Positions 1 through 13,400 of a DNA stretch of 64,000 nucleotides are shown here, one piece after another. The notes under the pieces were generated by a model. It saw only the letters and a list, made by a program, of their open reading frames with translations, made no database searches and was not told the DNA's origin. Position numbers and translations under genes: made by a program. The first letter of the stretch is position 1, and each line of letters starts with the position of its first letter. Source of the stretch: Paramacrobiotus metropolitanus (taxonomy: Eukaryota; Tardigrada; Eutardigrada; Parachela; Macrobiotidae). The DNA is taken from the NCBI RefSeq assembly GCF_019649055.1, contig NW_026570229.1:1736001-1800000 (forward strand), written 5' to 3'.

Positions 1-336
1 CGCGTGCAGCGAGATTGATTGTCTATACGCGCGAAGCTACTGGGTTTTTCCGGCACTTTTTACCGGCGCCCTGGAGTGTCGGGTTTCCTTTTTTGCCCGG
101 TATGTTTACCCGTATTAATCAGGCACACAGCGGTCGCGCGCTGAACCAATTATTTCTTCGACGTTTTTCTGCCGTAACCTTGTGTTTAAGGGAAATTAAT
201 CAGCCTGCAGTTTTATAGAGAAAAATACCTAGAAAATTTATTTCCCCAAAAAAATCCAGAACGTTTTTCCCGGAAAACTGGATGGCGCCCCGGTTTTTAT
301 AAAGTAATGTTGCCGGAAGTGCTCCAATCTAAAATG

Positions 337-510
337 AATTTCGAGTATTCGAAATTCAAATACACTACCGTTTGAATTCCGAGTAATCGGAATTGCAATT
401 GCAGGCATTCCAATTCCGAGTAATTGCAATTTAAATGGACGCTGTTGTAATTTCGATTATTCGAAATCTAATTTCCGACATTAGAATTCCGAGTATTCGG
501 AATTGCAATG
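337..510. repeat. Cluster of 20-bp near-palindromes, copy A
   Basis: Near-palindromes of the form AATTYCGARTAWTCGRAATT occur at 337-356, 375-394, 450-467 and 485-504, in AT-rich text with AATTGCAATT linkers. No gene is present in 1-2500 that I can support. Confidence 0.8.
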
Positions 511-2291
511 CATATCATATGAATTTTAAATAATTGGTTTTTTAAAAAAGTTTTATTTAAAATTTGGATTTTAATTACAATGTACCATCAAACTACAAAC
601 TACGGAACTGGTAGTTGTACTGCGATAATTACTTTAAGGAAGTAGGAGCAAAAGGAAATTTCTTAGAGAATTAAGAAAGAGCCTTTGCCTATTTGGCACC
701 CGCCTGGTGTGTTGACTGTTAAACGATGATATACATTTATCAGTTCGGCGCACAATAAACTCTCCATAGCGAAAATTACAACAAAAATAGTTTTCCGTTT
801 GAAGCTACCCCTGTTCTGGCTTTCACCGTCGCAAATGTAAAGACCAGCGATGTTGACTCAAACCTCAAAGTTAGCGCAGTCAACGGCTGCGTGCGGCAAC
901 TACAACGACGACGCATAAAAATTTGGTCAGCTTTTCTTTGGGGATTGGGTGAAGACACCAGCACCGGAACACAGGTCATCGGCGCAACCGGCCCCGGCGT
1001 CCTTGCTAAAATAACCTGCTCTTCACAAAAGAGGGTGATTGGGAGGGAAGGACGACTTGTTACATGTAGTTCACCTTTACCTGATACAGCAGCAACTGAA
1101 ATGCATTAAATACAAATGCACCACTTCAAGTATCGTTGTTCTACATCCGCATTGCTCCTCCTGTTTGTACATCAGGATGTAAATCCCTGTGTATTTTACT
1201 TTTACACTAAAAAAGTGTAAAAATAAAAGCAAAACCGGGTTGGAAATACTTGTAATTTATTTTTAAAACTGCACCAACTTGACCGCCCAGGGCTGTATAT
1301 ACCCAGACTTCATCAGCAGTGCCGGCCGGTGGTACCAACCGGAAACGAATGCTGGATGATTAAATTTTTAAAGCTTTATATTTCTAGATGTGGCTATAGA
1401 CGCCACTTGGTTTTTGTGCATAATGCGCAGGAGATAACGACTGGTAACGTGTGTCATCACGATCCGGAACTTTACGTCTGAATGGTCAAAACAACCATAC
1501 CGCACGTATTCAAGATACCGCGCTGCACAGCTCCGTTTTTTAACATACCCGTTCTTATCTCTATGAATCATAACTTACGCACCATAGTTCGCTGCACTGG
1601 CCGTATACCAGCCAACAGAGAAAGATGCCTGACTTTTCGTATTGTTGTTTCCCAAAAAATTCCGGATTTTTTATTTGGTTTTTATGAGTGTTTTTGGTTA
1701 AAATTGTGGGCTGCATGACACGTTGTAACGATAAAAGCCGGTTAACTTTTAAATGTAGCTCACATACCGCTCTTTCAGAAACAAAAATGATCCAGATCAG
1801 CTTTTAATGCGCTAGTCAGAAATATGGCCTCATTTACTATGCTTGCGGAATGCACGAGAATTACTCGTGCGGAGTTTCAGTTATTCCGTGCACTGGCCAA
1901 ATACGGTTGCTAGAATATGGATGTTCCTTACTGTTAAAAAAGGAGAAACTCTATCCGAAACGGTAACGTTTTTTTCCACCTATGTTCTTAATTTCGCATC
2001 ACCGCTTTCAGAAGGTTGGCCATTTTTGTGCTTAACATTGGCTATTATGCTTCATGGTCGTAAGTTCATAACAACTGTTCAATTGATAATAATTATAACA
2101 ATGACGATGCAGTGCTATGGTTACATAACGCAATATCACAGTATTTTTAAAATGGGTACCTGTAAGTAATAAAGATGGTGTAAAAGGGGTGCTTATGTAG
2201 CTAAAATAATTAACAAACCTGGGCGGAGGGGTGCATATAACCGTTGCTGTTTCACATCGCCCTCACTCTCAGTATTACATAGTATGTTTAT

Positions 2292-2386
2292 GGTTACGCG
2301 CGAGCCTCCCGCGCTATGAGTTTCGGCTACGCGCGAGAGCATCTCGCGCTATGAGTATTGACTACGCGCGGGAGTTTTTCCCGCAC
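2292..2386. repeat. Three-unit GC-rich hairpin repeat
   Basis: Units of 33-35 bases start at 2292, 2325 and 2360, each TACGCGCGAG, a short loop, then CTCGCGCTATGAGT or similar. Each unit can fold on its own arms. They are surrounded by AT-rich DNA. Confidence 0.75.
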
Positions 2387-2515
2387 AAAAACTACTAACA
2401 AAAGTTTGAATTGTGTATCCAATACGACAGGGCAACTAACAATTACGGCAAGGTCACCTTATAGTGATGTAAAACCAAAATCTGACCTTACCGGCGTTTC
2501 ACATTTTTTGATAAT

Positions 2516-3990
2516 TTGACTTTTCACAACTCTCAGCCGTTATGGCGTCAGAACTTAAAGTGGGAAACAGTGGAGCAAAGGAGCCAGCGAACACATCAAG
2601 TGCATCAAGTCGTTATAAATCCTGGCGGCAATGCCAAAGCATCAACGACGCATCCGCTTCATGACACGTTCCCGGGGAAGGCTTTCTTGTGGATAGTAGT
2701 CATACTACCATCCTTACGTTCCCTACAGCTCAGTGAAGCCGGTGTGAAAGAAAGCTGGCGCTTACCGCCCACACCGGCGGAATTCAATTCCCACAAAGAA
2801 AAGCATTACGATAACCCTGAAAAGTTACTGCCAGGCGATGGTGCGTCTTAAGCTTGTGGATGGCGTGATGGATGTCACCAGGGCAGCCGAACATTCCCGA
2901 AGCCGCAGCAGAAGCCGATTTGCCAGAGCCAGAGCATCCTACTGTAAGCAACGTTTTCGCCCCTGATTTTACGACGTTCAGAGTCAGACCTCGCGCAACC
3001 ATTAAGCCCCGCTGTCGGCCGTCGAAAGAAAGGCGCCATGAACGGTTCAATCAGACAGCCCAAACGTCATCGCAACCAGTCCAAGCCATGCCCCAGCCTG
3101 CCGACACACCGGTTCCCGCTTACTCAAACAGTCCCTCCGCAGAAAGGAACGATATGAGCATGGCGAAAACAAGCGGCTCGGATTTGCAGCTAAGACTCCT
3201 TAACGCATGGATCTATCTGCTGCTCAATCTAATTTCCTCAGAAAGGCGGCCTAGAACTTCCTGCAGAGTTGGATCTGTACCAAAATAACGACCTGTGCTT
3301 CCCAAGGCCACGTTTCCACATGCGGATGCATGGAGAAAACCTTGTGCAGTCCACGTTTAACGGTTTAACGGATTGTTTAACGCACCACTATGTTTGCGCG
3401 TTGTACAGCTGTGACATCCCCGGTCTTGTCCGGATCTACTATTCAACGGGTCAAATGCCCAGACTTGCTGAAACTACAGTGGCATTTCCTGTTTGCCCAT
3501 CTGGCATCTGGAGAGCAAGGGTCAGATCAGCATCGAGTACGACCCAGTTTACGGGCAATCACCTGGAGGAAATAAGTGCCTAATATGACTGTATGCTCGT
3601 TTTGCCTATGACCTGTTATTGGGAAAGCAGATTCAAAACGCCAACTACGCCCGGGAGGACGAACTGCGCCACTGGTTTTTAACCATGATCGAAACCGGCA
3701 CATTGGCGCCTCCTCCCAGATCGCGGGGTCGTAATCCGTGAATGTAAACCACGCTGAGAGGTCATAACTGCACAGCAAAAGCAGCACATACGGTGGAAGT
3801 ACGCCGGCGGTTGCATCTGCCCAGCGGATACAGATCAGTTTCGCTGTGAATATTGCTCTGTAACTAAACGATACAATAACTGTCGGTTCTGTTTCTTAAA
3901 TTCACCATCTCAAGAAATGATGAATTCGACGTACGTAGACGTATGTTCGAGAAATGAACTGAAAACCGTACAATTTCCAGTTTTGCCATA
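2516..3990 (+). pseudogene. Decayed coding region, family unknown
   Basis: This GC-richer block reads as protein in short stretches that change frame: PPTPAEFNSHKEKHYDNPEK (2770s), PELDLYQNN-like text near 3270, a stretch ending LYARFAYDLLLGKQIQNANY then REDELRHWFLTMIETGTLAP (about 3590-3715, after an in-frame TGA), and a Cys-rich end CICPADTDQFRCEYCSVTKR then YNNCRFC (about 3812-3890). The Cys spacing recalls the second zinc finger of nuclear receptors, but it lacks the rest of that domain and a clear family match. Either the exons are very short or, more likely, the gene is a relic. I do not recognise the family. Confidence 0.4.
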
Positions 3991-4117
3991 ACTAGTGGTC
4001 GAAAGTATTCTGCAAGATATTCTCGCGCAGTCTACTGTAAGATAATCATGACTCCAGTCTATTCTGTTAGTATTAATTAAATTTCAAAGAAATCGAAATC
4101 CAGAAAAGTCACGTTTA

Positions 4118-4335
4118 AATTCCGAATATTCGGATTTTATTTTACCGCAGTTTAAATTTCGAATACTCGGAATTCATATTGCCCCATTTTGAATTTCGAG
4201 TAATCGGAATTCAAATTGCGGCCTTTTAAATTTCAAATATTGTATTTGAAAATCTAAAAAAATATTTTTAGATTACTTGGAATTGCAAATACTTGAATTT
4301 GAATTCCGAGTACTCGGAATTGGTATCGGAATTCT
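4118..4335. repeat. Cluster of 20-bp near-palindromes, copy B
   Basis: The same unit as at 337-510 appears at 4118-4136, 4155-4174, 4192-4211 and 4302-4321. The two clusters flank the interval 0.5-4.1 kb that contains the decayed coding region. Confidence 0.8.
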
Positions 4336-4399
4336 TTCGCATGCAATTTCGAGCACTTGCGGCAACACTATTATAAAGCTTACCAAGTAACCTATTTTT

Positions 4400-4625
4400 C
4401 AGTTGACGTACAGTATAATTCTCACATTCACTGTATAAACTAAAAAAGTGGAAATCAGTCAGTCGGTTCGCGTTAAAAATTATAAAAACTAAACCAAGAA
4501 GTAGCGTGCACCAAATCGTTCGCGATGCGTTTGAACAGAGAAGCGCTCGTTTGCGCAATATGCGTTAAAACGAAGCATCTACTGTTTATCAGTGGCGCTT
4601 TTATAACGGAACCATAATAATCTCC
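4400..4625 (+). repeat. Diverged dispersed repeat, copy 1
   Basis: Text such as AAAAAAGTGGAAATCAGTCA, CAGAGAAGCGCTCG and TTTGCGCAATATGCGTTAAA recurs in the same order at 6080-6330 with many differences. No coding potential. Confidence 0.5.
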
Positions 4626-6079
4626 GCGCCACCACAACGTTAATCCCAACCTCAGCAAAAATTAATCACATTATGCACCTGCACTTCAAAATGCGAGGCA
4701 GATTGCCGTTGCCGGTGAAAACTGCAGGTTTTGCATATTGCGAAACAAGTGCCGTTGCGCCCGTATACACGGTCGTACCGGTACGATGATATCGATCCGG
4801 CCAATGGCGATCGATCGCCAAGTATGTGTGTGTATGTTTGGTTAAGCCGTGATAGCGCGCTCCCGCACTGCCACATATCTATCCCCGCGCGTATCCATTT
4901 GTGGTGAAAATTAATGATAGTTGTTCAATGACAAATAACACTTGATCAGGGTCTCCCTCTCCCCTCATCCCCACTCCGGGATCGATATAATATTATCCAT
5001 GCCGTGGATGGCACGGGCACGGGTATTTGTGGGGGAATTGGCAGTCAGCCAATAAGTCGACAAAAGGAAACTGTCGTAAGCGCCACTAATCGCCAATATT
5101 TCACCATCGGCAGCGCTGTCGATATAAATACAGGCACACAGCCACACTAATGACCAGACAGCCGACCAAAGCCGCGGATTAACAAAGCTGTCTGGACACT
5201 CTTCCCTGGCCCGCGCTCTGCCGGCCGGAAAACACAGCACTGTCTCCGGGCCAAAAAGGATATGCAAGTTTCGGGAATGGTACAAGCGGCGCAGCGCCCC
5301 GATGCGCACGGATACTTTGCTCGTTTATCATTACGTGTCATAATAATCGTTTCCTCTTCTTTTTCTGGCTGCAGAATTTCGTAGAAGTTCTATCGGTCGA
5401 TATTGATTGCTGTATAAGAAAGGGCATGCCCGGCTCCAGTGCAAAAAACGTTGGCGATTATTGCAACGATTCAGTATCTTCCTTGCATTCTGTAGCCAGA
5501 TGATTTGTATACATTTACACAACACCACACTGGCTGGATTTTATCGCGTTCGTTAAAATTGAGTTTATGGGTATTTAAGGAGGCCAACGTGTTCCGGGAC
5601 ACAAGACCCACGGAAACTGTATCGTGATGCCGGGTTTCTGCCGTTTCTTTAATGGCACATTTCTGCTTAAATGCGTAGTGCGTACTTGTAGTTGAAATGT
5701 ATTTACACGATGATGACTTCTCATCCACTGACCCCGCCTCACGGGAAGCCGCCCATTGTACACGGCCGGCACGTGATGCACCTTGGGGAATTGCTCTCTT
5801 ACAGTCAGCGGAATGAAGCAGCGGTTAGTCGTTGCCGCAGTCATACGTAAAATCTAGCGCATTATTCCGTTTTTTGTCGTACTGACGCAGACCAGCAAGC
5901 TGACCAAAAGTTTTATGGTAAAACCGACTTCGGTAAAACGTAACATCTGTATATATAAGCGATTATTACATACAAATCAATTAACGGTTAACATATCTTG
6001 ATATCACAACAGAAAGAGCTCTTTTAGCTTTTTGCAGTCAAGTTTTCTTCTATTTTTTGTGGTTAGAGTCTCGTTCGTT

Positions 6080-6330
6080 ATCGGAATTAACCGGAGTACG
6101 AGTACAGTGCAAGGTTAAAAACGTGGAAACCGGCCAATCGGTCCGTGGTTCAAAAATTTATAATAAAATCAACAAACATCGCGCAACAGGAACACCTCCA
6201 CTGCGCATAAATAGTCAGAACTGGGCTCGATCAGAGAAGCTTTTATTTGCGCAATATGCGCTACAACGAAGTATTTATTTTCTGTCGTATAGTGAATGTG
6301 GCGGAAAGGGAATAACTCCTCAACTGTACA
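6080..6330 (+). repeat. Diverged dispersed repeat, copy 2
   Basis: It matches the copy at 4400-4625: AAAAACGTGGAAACCGGCCA, CAGAGAAGCTTTTA and TTTGCGCAATATGCGCTACA. The order and spacing are preserved. Confidence 0.5.
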
Positions 6331-6849
6331 TTCTCCTTAATCCGCGCTCCCAGTAGGCACCACCGTAGCGCGCATAATACCGGCGCGCCGAGCTGACAGA
6401 GGCACTTCATTATGGGCCCATCAGATAGGTTTTAATCTTCTCACCACCAGCCACTCATTTCCGGCTAGCCCATCACACCACGTAAACAAGACCATTTCCG
6501 GGAGGGGAAGATCAGTGATCTTGGCCGCGTTAGGGGCCATGATTATGCTGCGATCATTGTCTTGGCTCATTGTCGCGCGGTATAATGGTGCCAAACACCC
6601 AGCCCCGCACCAAGGGCATACACACGTGATCAGGGCCGACAACATTGGCTAGCAGCCGGAAGTCAGAAGAGGACACACTGGATAATAGCTGGTTTCAACA
6701 AGTTACAACGGGATTATTGCTTAAGCGGCGATACCGGATATCACGCTAACGATGCGGCTGGGTTGTTTGTTATTTGTCCAGCTACGAAATTCTCAATTAC
6801 TTGAACTTTTGTAGATGGGGGTGTTGTACTGCGATTAGGAAAAAAACCA

Positions 6850-8330
6850 TCGTGAAAAAAAACTACCAAATAAATACAAATAAGTCTATTAAAATGTGGA
6901 CTTTTGCACTCCATAGCTTAAAGTTTTTACAAATACAGAGTCTGTATCTACGGAAAACGTCGGACATTCCTCGTTCATGAGCGAAAATTACAAGCGTAAT
7001 TTCAACAGCGAGAGAAATATTTATTCTCACCATATACCAGTATGTATGCACCATGCATATGTACAATACTACCAGATTTCTAAAATAGAGCGACTCCCGT
7101 AAAAAAGCTATGTGTTTCGCCGTTGGATACGTAATGCATATATATTTAGAGATTATGCCAAAGGAAATGCCAGATGTGTACTTGTTATTGAAATTTTGTA
7201 CATTCCCCACATGGTCAGATACAAAGATCGTACTTCCTGTTTTCGTGGTAGCATTAGCATACCTGGCTGGCGGACAACAATAACGGGCCGACGTCATGCG
7301 TATACCCTGGAAAATGTCTTAACGACGATTACCTGCGTCAAGCCGTAATTAAAATTTTCCCTGGTTTAGCGAAAATGCGGTAGGGTTATTGACAGATAAG
7401 CCGTGTTGTTTGCCCAACTGTACACTGTACAGCATATAGTGCGTATCCATCCTGATAAGTCGGCAAGCATGATTTTCGTGATTAGGCCATTACCATGAAT
7501 AATTAAGTAATCGTAAACATTACGCTGAACAAGTGCAAACGATGCTTGGACGTCAACACATTTATCAATACACGGAGAAAAATTGACTGCGGCGCGGTTT
7601 TTACAAGGCTACATTTAATTTAACGGAAAACGGTACAATGGCGAACGTTCCTCGATTGTGAGCGATGATTACAAAGCGCATTCCCAGCCACGATATTCCT
7701 CAATAAGCGTATATAGGTCCACAATAAAATTTAATGTAAGCAGGAAAGTAGTGCACAATAAGCAATTGTTTAAAAATAATTTATAATTTGCGCAAGTATA
7801 AACTATAAACCATGCTGAACGTCATCATAATAATCAACACGCGGAAAAACTTACCGCGTCGCGGTATATATATGCAAGACTACGGCTAACTTGGTGGAAA
7901 ACATACACATTTACGGACAATCCTCGGTTATGAACGATAATTACAAGGCGCAGTCACAACAATGAAAATCATTAGTAAACGATTACGCATATGTCGGATA
8001 GTTATTGCCAAACAACTTAGACCAGGTAGTTTGTTAAAAAATGATTGTACTTGGTATTATGTGTACAAGTGCAAACGATTTCTGGCATATTAAACACATT
8101 AGTCGAAATGCGAAATGCGAAGAAAAAGCTGGACGCTACCCGGCTTTTTGAAACGCTACAGTCAATGCGATGGTAAAACATTCACAATACCGGGAATTTC
8201 TCGTTTATGAGCGATTGTTACAAAGTCCAATCCCAATCACCAAACACATACAGCAGTACAGCAGCGATTACACATCCTTAAAAAACTAGCGCACATAATA
8301 CAATGTTTAAAAATCAACCATATATCCATC
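6850..8330 (+). repeat. Degenerate ~273-bp tandem array
   Basis: The anchor TCCTCGTTTATGAGCGA followed by TTACAAAGCG recurs at about 6966, 7353 (weak), 7647, 7919 and 8195; the last three are 272 and 276 bases apart. Other parts of the unit, such as ACAAGTGCAAACGAT (7531, 8064) and GTTTAAAAAT, keep the same relative order. Confidence 0.7.
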
Positions 8331-10301
8331 TGCGGCAGACGTATGGTCGAACGTACCTAATATCCCGAAATCCGAATAATTACGTGACGAATAGAAAACA
8401 TGTATATGAATGTACAGCGAGAGATGTCCGAGGAACAACACACAGCGCAATCCGTTTCCCCACAAAGTCTAACTGTTCTGGCAGGCAATAGCGCAATCCC
8501 GCCAGCGTCACTCCCACTGCACTGCAAAAAGGTCAGTGCATGTCGTGAAGCAAATTAAACAGATGAGCAACAGCAACACCATCGGACTGAATGGAGAATG
8601 CATCATTCCGCATCGCCGTATGGTATTGTGTTGGCAGAGAGAGGACGAGAGAACAGGAGCCCATATCTCTCTCTCCTCTCTCTCGCTGGGATACTGCTCC
8701 GGCGCATCCCGAACACGCCCCTTAATCGCCTTAATCTAATGCATTACACAGATCACTGATCCCGGCCGCGCATTAATATATTGCCCCACACTATCACCAA
8801 TAAGTCACCCCCGCGTCACGACACAACTGTACAGAACCGCGGAAACACGAGGCGGAGTTCCGTTCCCAAGTATACCCGCCGTGGGAATCGGTTTTTTTCT
8901 TGGGTTTCCTAGGTTTTCTTATGTTTTCTTATACTGCTGAGTGATTTCGACCGGTTGTTCTTTCTGCTCCGCGGATTGATGACGTAGGTGGCCGGTGTTT
9001 TTCGGGGGGCGGGGCGTCCGGTACGTGGGATGCATGTGGACGTTTTTTCCCTTCATAATTTCCATGATTAGACATGCAACATTTCCGGGCGCGGGAAGTG
9101 CATGCAATTACCTTCGTTGGCGGCGGTGTATGTGTGTGTATGGGGTGCAATGAATATATACATGACACGATCGGGTAATATGAATTTGATGGATCTTTAA
9201 TCAGTTTTTAATTTGCTCATCAATTCCCAATCAAACCCGGTATTAATCGATGCGCGAGGCGAACGTTTCGCGGGTTTCACAGGCGATGCTAATGATCAAC
9301 GTCGTTGGCCGTATACAAAAACTGGTCGCGCTGCAATTTGTTGCTCGATAATCGCGTTTGTTTGCATCTCTTATATGCTTTCAAATTTTATATCTTTATT
9401 TTTACAACGAAAAAGATTACTTTGTTCTAGCGCAAATTGCGCAAACCAGCGCTTGTCCGTTCGAACTCAGTGCTGGCGATTTATGCGCACTGGATGTGTT
9501 CCTGTTGCATGCTGTTTGTTGGTTCAATTATTAAATTTTTATCCAGGCACCGACTGGCCGATTTGTATTTTTTATTCTTACGTTTTACAGATATTCAGTC
9601 AATTGAATATTACCTAGCCCCTAGGTCCACTTCCGCCTCATGGCTCGATGATTATTGATGTATATACGCAGTATATAAAGTCTTGAGCAGCATACAGCTT
9701 CGTTATAGCCAGCTGTACAGTATTCTTAAGCCGATGCAGATTTCTTATGGGAATAAAAATTATCCGTAATTTTAAATTATTCTTAGATCGAATGGTGGTG
9801 GTGCTACAACACAAAAAGCGTAGTTAGTCGGCTTTAGAAAACGTCCACTTTTACTCTTGGCTTGACACGCGGTACAAATTAATCGTAAAAACATGAGCTA
9901 AATTTAATTCGCAACAACAGTTTTTTTTAAAGAAGTGATAGTTAGAAACTTTTTTTTAAAAATGATCCAATTATACAACGTTTCTCCAGCATTTTTCGGA
10001 GTAGGCGCAACGTTAATGCAAAATAACGTAGTGAACTGGCAATATACGTACAATAAACTGGAAGCATTCAGCGCAAAGTGATGCATATCGGTAAACTCGG
10101 AAAATTTAATACGAAATATTTTTTTAAAAATTAAACCACCATGTATTTGGTTATAAATCTTGCTTGGATTTAGAAAAAAATAATTCCGCGACACCTGTTC
10201 ATCTAAACAGCTAAAAAGAAAATAATCGTTGCAGACCATGTTGATTTCTTTTTTCTTTAATTTATGAGCGATTTTTTGGAGATGAATTTACTCGCCGACT
10301 A
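8331..10301. other. Gene-free interval with one possible promoter
   Basis: It contains purine/pyrimidine runs near 8640-8690, GC-richer text to about 9160, and a TATATAAAG block at about 9671. The 50 bases around that block resemble 15145-15195 (CGATGATTATTGATGTATA). No gene could be attached to either copy. Confidence 0.4.
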
Positions 10302-10450
10302 TTAGAATTTGATTAAGGAAGCTGTCTGGAAGAAGAAGAAATGTCCGGTTGTCTGAAGCGTGGCCAGTGGCGGCTGCGCATCCACCAGCTGCAGCCCCGT
10401 GTGCAGCTCCCTGAAATCGGCCAGGCTCGAGTGGTCATGCGTAGCCAGGC
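10302..10450 (-). CDS. Orphan terminal-exon-like island, unknown
   Basis: A 149-base GC-rich block on the minus strand begins after a GTTAG acceptor and encodes LATHDHSSLADFRELHTGLQ, VDAQPPLATLQTTGHFFFFQ and TASLIKF before TAA. Codon use and composition contrast with the flanking AT-rich DNA and resemble real exons in this window. No upstream exon was identified and I do not recognise the peptide. It could be a conserved non-coding element instead. Confidence 0.3.
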
Positions 10451-13400
10451 CTAACATGTTTAATACTAAACAAACACCATTGCGATTGATCCCTTAACGC
10501 ACACCACTTCCGTTGCGCTCTGACTGCCACTGCACTGTTTGTTTTCATCAATCTCCCTCATTTTCCCCACACATATATACACATGTACACATTCGTAACG
10601 GCTTTCCCTGATTCCGACGTCGCAGCGGGATTCTCTCGTGCCGGAATCAGCACGCACATAAAGGTCACGGACGACCTTCGCGCCCATGATTTCTTACCGT
10701 TCCCGGATTTTTGCAATTTAACAGAAAAGTTTTCGCCTTAAAAATGCGGGAGCGGTATAAGTATGTTGTGGTAGTAATTATCAAAAATGTCGGGCAAAAT
10801 ATCAAATACATAATTATACTAAAATGTCGACCAGCTTCTGTTGTCGACAGAATTCTTCGAACTCCTCCGGGAATCAAAGTCACATTCTTCCCTTTTTTGA
10901 TTAATTTATTTTGCGACTCTCTTTTTATGTATTCTGCGTAAACGTAATCGTTTCAATTAATTTATTTGTATAACAGGTTTTGTAAAATTGATTAATAAAA
11001 ATATTAAGCGGTTTCTTGCTATATCGTACTGAATTATTTTTCATTAACTGTAAATGTACCCGTTCTATTTTATTGGTACAAAAATGTTTCTACAGTTAAT
11101 TATCCGAACAGTTATGCAATTTTTCGTTGATGCGGGCTGAATTAATTTTTTATAACAGGCTGTTTTTTTATCAATTTTGTTATCACAAAATTTATCAATT
11201 TTTTTATTTGTAAGAAAATGTTTTAAAATTAACTGCTAAAATTATTTTGCGATTTTGCTTTATACCGGGTTTAATTTTATTTATTAAAACTGATTTGCAA
11301 TTTTCCCCGTGTCGGTCCGAATAATAGTTTTATTGACCGTTTATGCCCCGTTTTATTTTATGGTTAATAAACACTTGTACTATTAATTATTGAAATTATT
11401 CTGCGAAATTTTTAATTGTGGCAAGCTGCGTTGGTTTTTACTATTTTTTTTACCGATTGATTTTTCCACAGTTTCTTTTTGATTCCCAGAAAAAATCCGC
11501 GTAGCAGATTAATTAACAAAAGCCGGCGCACGTTTCTGCCGGGATTGTTGACTCTTCACACCGCCGTCGCGGTTTTCCATATATATAAAAACACTGCAAA
11601 GCGCTACGCGCCGTCTGATGAGCCTGACGAAGAGGCACTCTGGGCCATTTTTCAAGAGACAATCAGGAGCTGCAAAAAGTGGGCCCCCCTAAACAATACC
11701 CACACAGACACACGGGCAGCATCCAGGCCGATAAAATGTCAATACGCCGCACGTTGTGCGGTTGGCGTACATTTTCTATATGATGCGGATGCCGGCAACT
11801 ATTATCTCCGTCTAATGTCTATCGATTAATACGTCGGCATCAGCCATGCATCGATCCCCGCGTTTTGCAGTGCCCCCTCAACGTAATAAGCATACCAAGT
11901 AGCTCATTGACAAACAGACAAAAAAACCGCTTGGCGACAGTCAAAAGCCCCGCTTTGATCGATACACACTTATCAAGATGTGCCGAGACACAATCAAAAT
12001 GGCCTCATAATGGGAATATAAATTAAATTGAGAAACTCAAAGGAATAAATTAATCTACAGGTAAAAGTGCATCAAAAAAATGTATTTACAACGGTAATAT
12101 ATAAATTGTATTTTTTTAACGTTTTTTAATTTAATTAAAGTCGTATATTTGTAAGGTTAAAATACGAATTTAATTTTTCTGGTTTTGTGCTGCAATAAAA
12201 TCAGAAAATTATTAATTTTTATGAAGCAGAGAAACTGCTAATGTTCTGAAAAACAAACTTAGGGCATAGAAAAGTCGTTGAGCAAAAAATATAACAATAA
12301 AATTTAATTACTGCCTAAAACGATGCTTTTATAATAATTTTTTTTTTAAATTGTCATGCTTGCTGTAAGTTTCTCCACAAAAATATTTACAATGTTATTA
12401 AATTAGCGTTAAATATATTAAAGTTTTTAACAATATAAATATATATATAGAAAAAATCTGTGGTAAAAATTAGAAAAAGCCTCCTCGATAAATTGGTGAA
12501 AAATGGTGTAATTATGCTTAACAACGTCTGACGTCAAAGACAACTAGTACACAAGCCGGGCTTCACGTTGGTGGCGTGATTAATTGTGGACAGCAGCGTG
12601 TACAGTTAATCCGCGGGATGAACTGGGTCACACGAACACACATGCATGTCCAGCTTAATGCGGAAGTATGTACCGGCATTAAGCGGCAGCGAACCACATC
12701 GCGGCCAGGCTAATTAAGTGCCGCTAGAACAAGCTATAAGCGCGCTTCCCGCGCACTGTTTCCCGTAATTCTGGCCGTCAGCACTCCGTGACCTTTCGCG
12801 GCGTGTAAGCTGCGCGTGTCCGCTTACACGTGGCTGACATGTTGCGCGGCTTCGACCTGCGTCATCCCGCTTTAATCCCCAAACAAACAAACAAATTTTC
12901 GTCGTGCTGCTTGCGTGTATTGGTATTTAACCTGGAATTTATATTATTAATCGGCCGAAAATATGGAAAAAAATGGTCTGATTAATTTAAATAATGTTTA
13001 AGTGTTTTAATAAAATATCTTACTTTACATTAATGAATACAAATAAATTGTCTATTTTAAATCTTCTAATTTATTGTGTGTAAAATATTGAAGTATAAAC
13101 TGCTTGGTTTATTCTTGAAATTCGTTAAATAGAAGTAAAGTATAATCATTTTTTTTAAATGCGTCATAAATGTTGCACGGGGTTGTGCTTAATTGCCTGT
13201 ATTCTACAAAATTATTACAACCGTAACAAGTTCTACAGTTATCGTAAGCCGAAGCAAAATGCAAGCGTTATCATAAATTACCAAATAATCGTGCAAGGGT
13301 TTCGTAGTACGATGGCTATACAATAAATTCTTCTCATTCAACAATATAGGCTCAGAATTAAAAAAAACATGCTATGATTTAAATCATAACACAGTATTTT

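Noticed and set aside
6421-6645. Minus-strand frame with ITDLPLPEMVLFTWCDGL, faintly F-box-like
   Set aside because: The similarity covers only a few residues, with no continuation into neighbouring exons.
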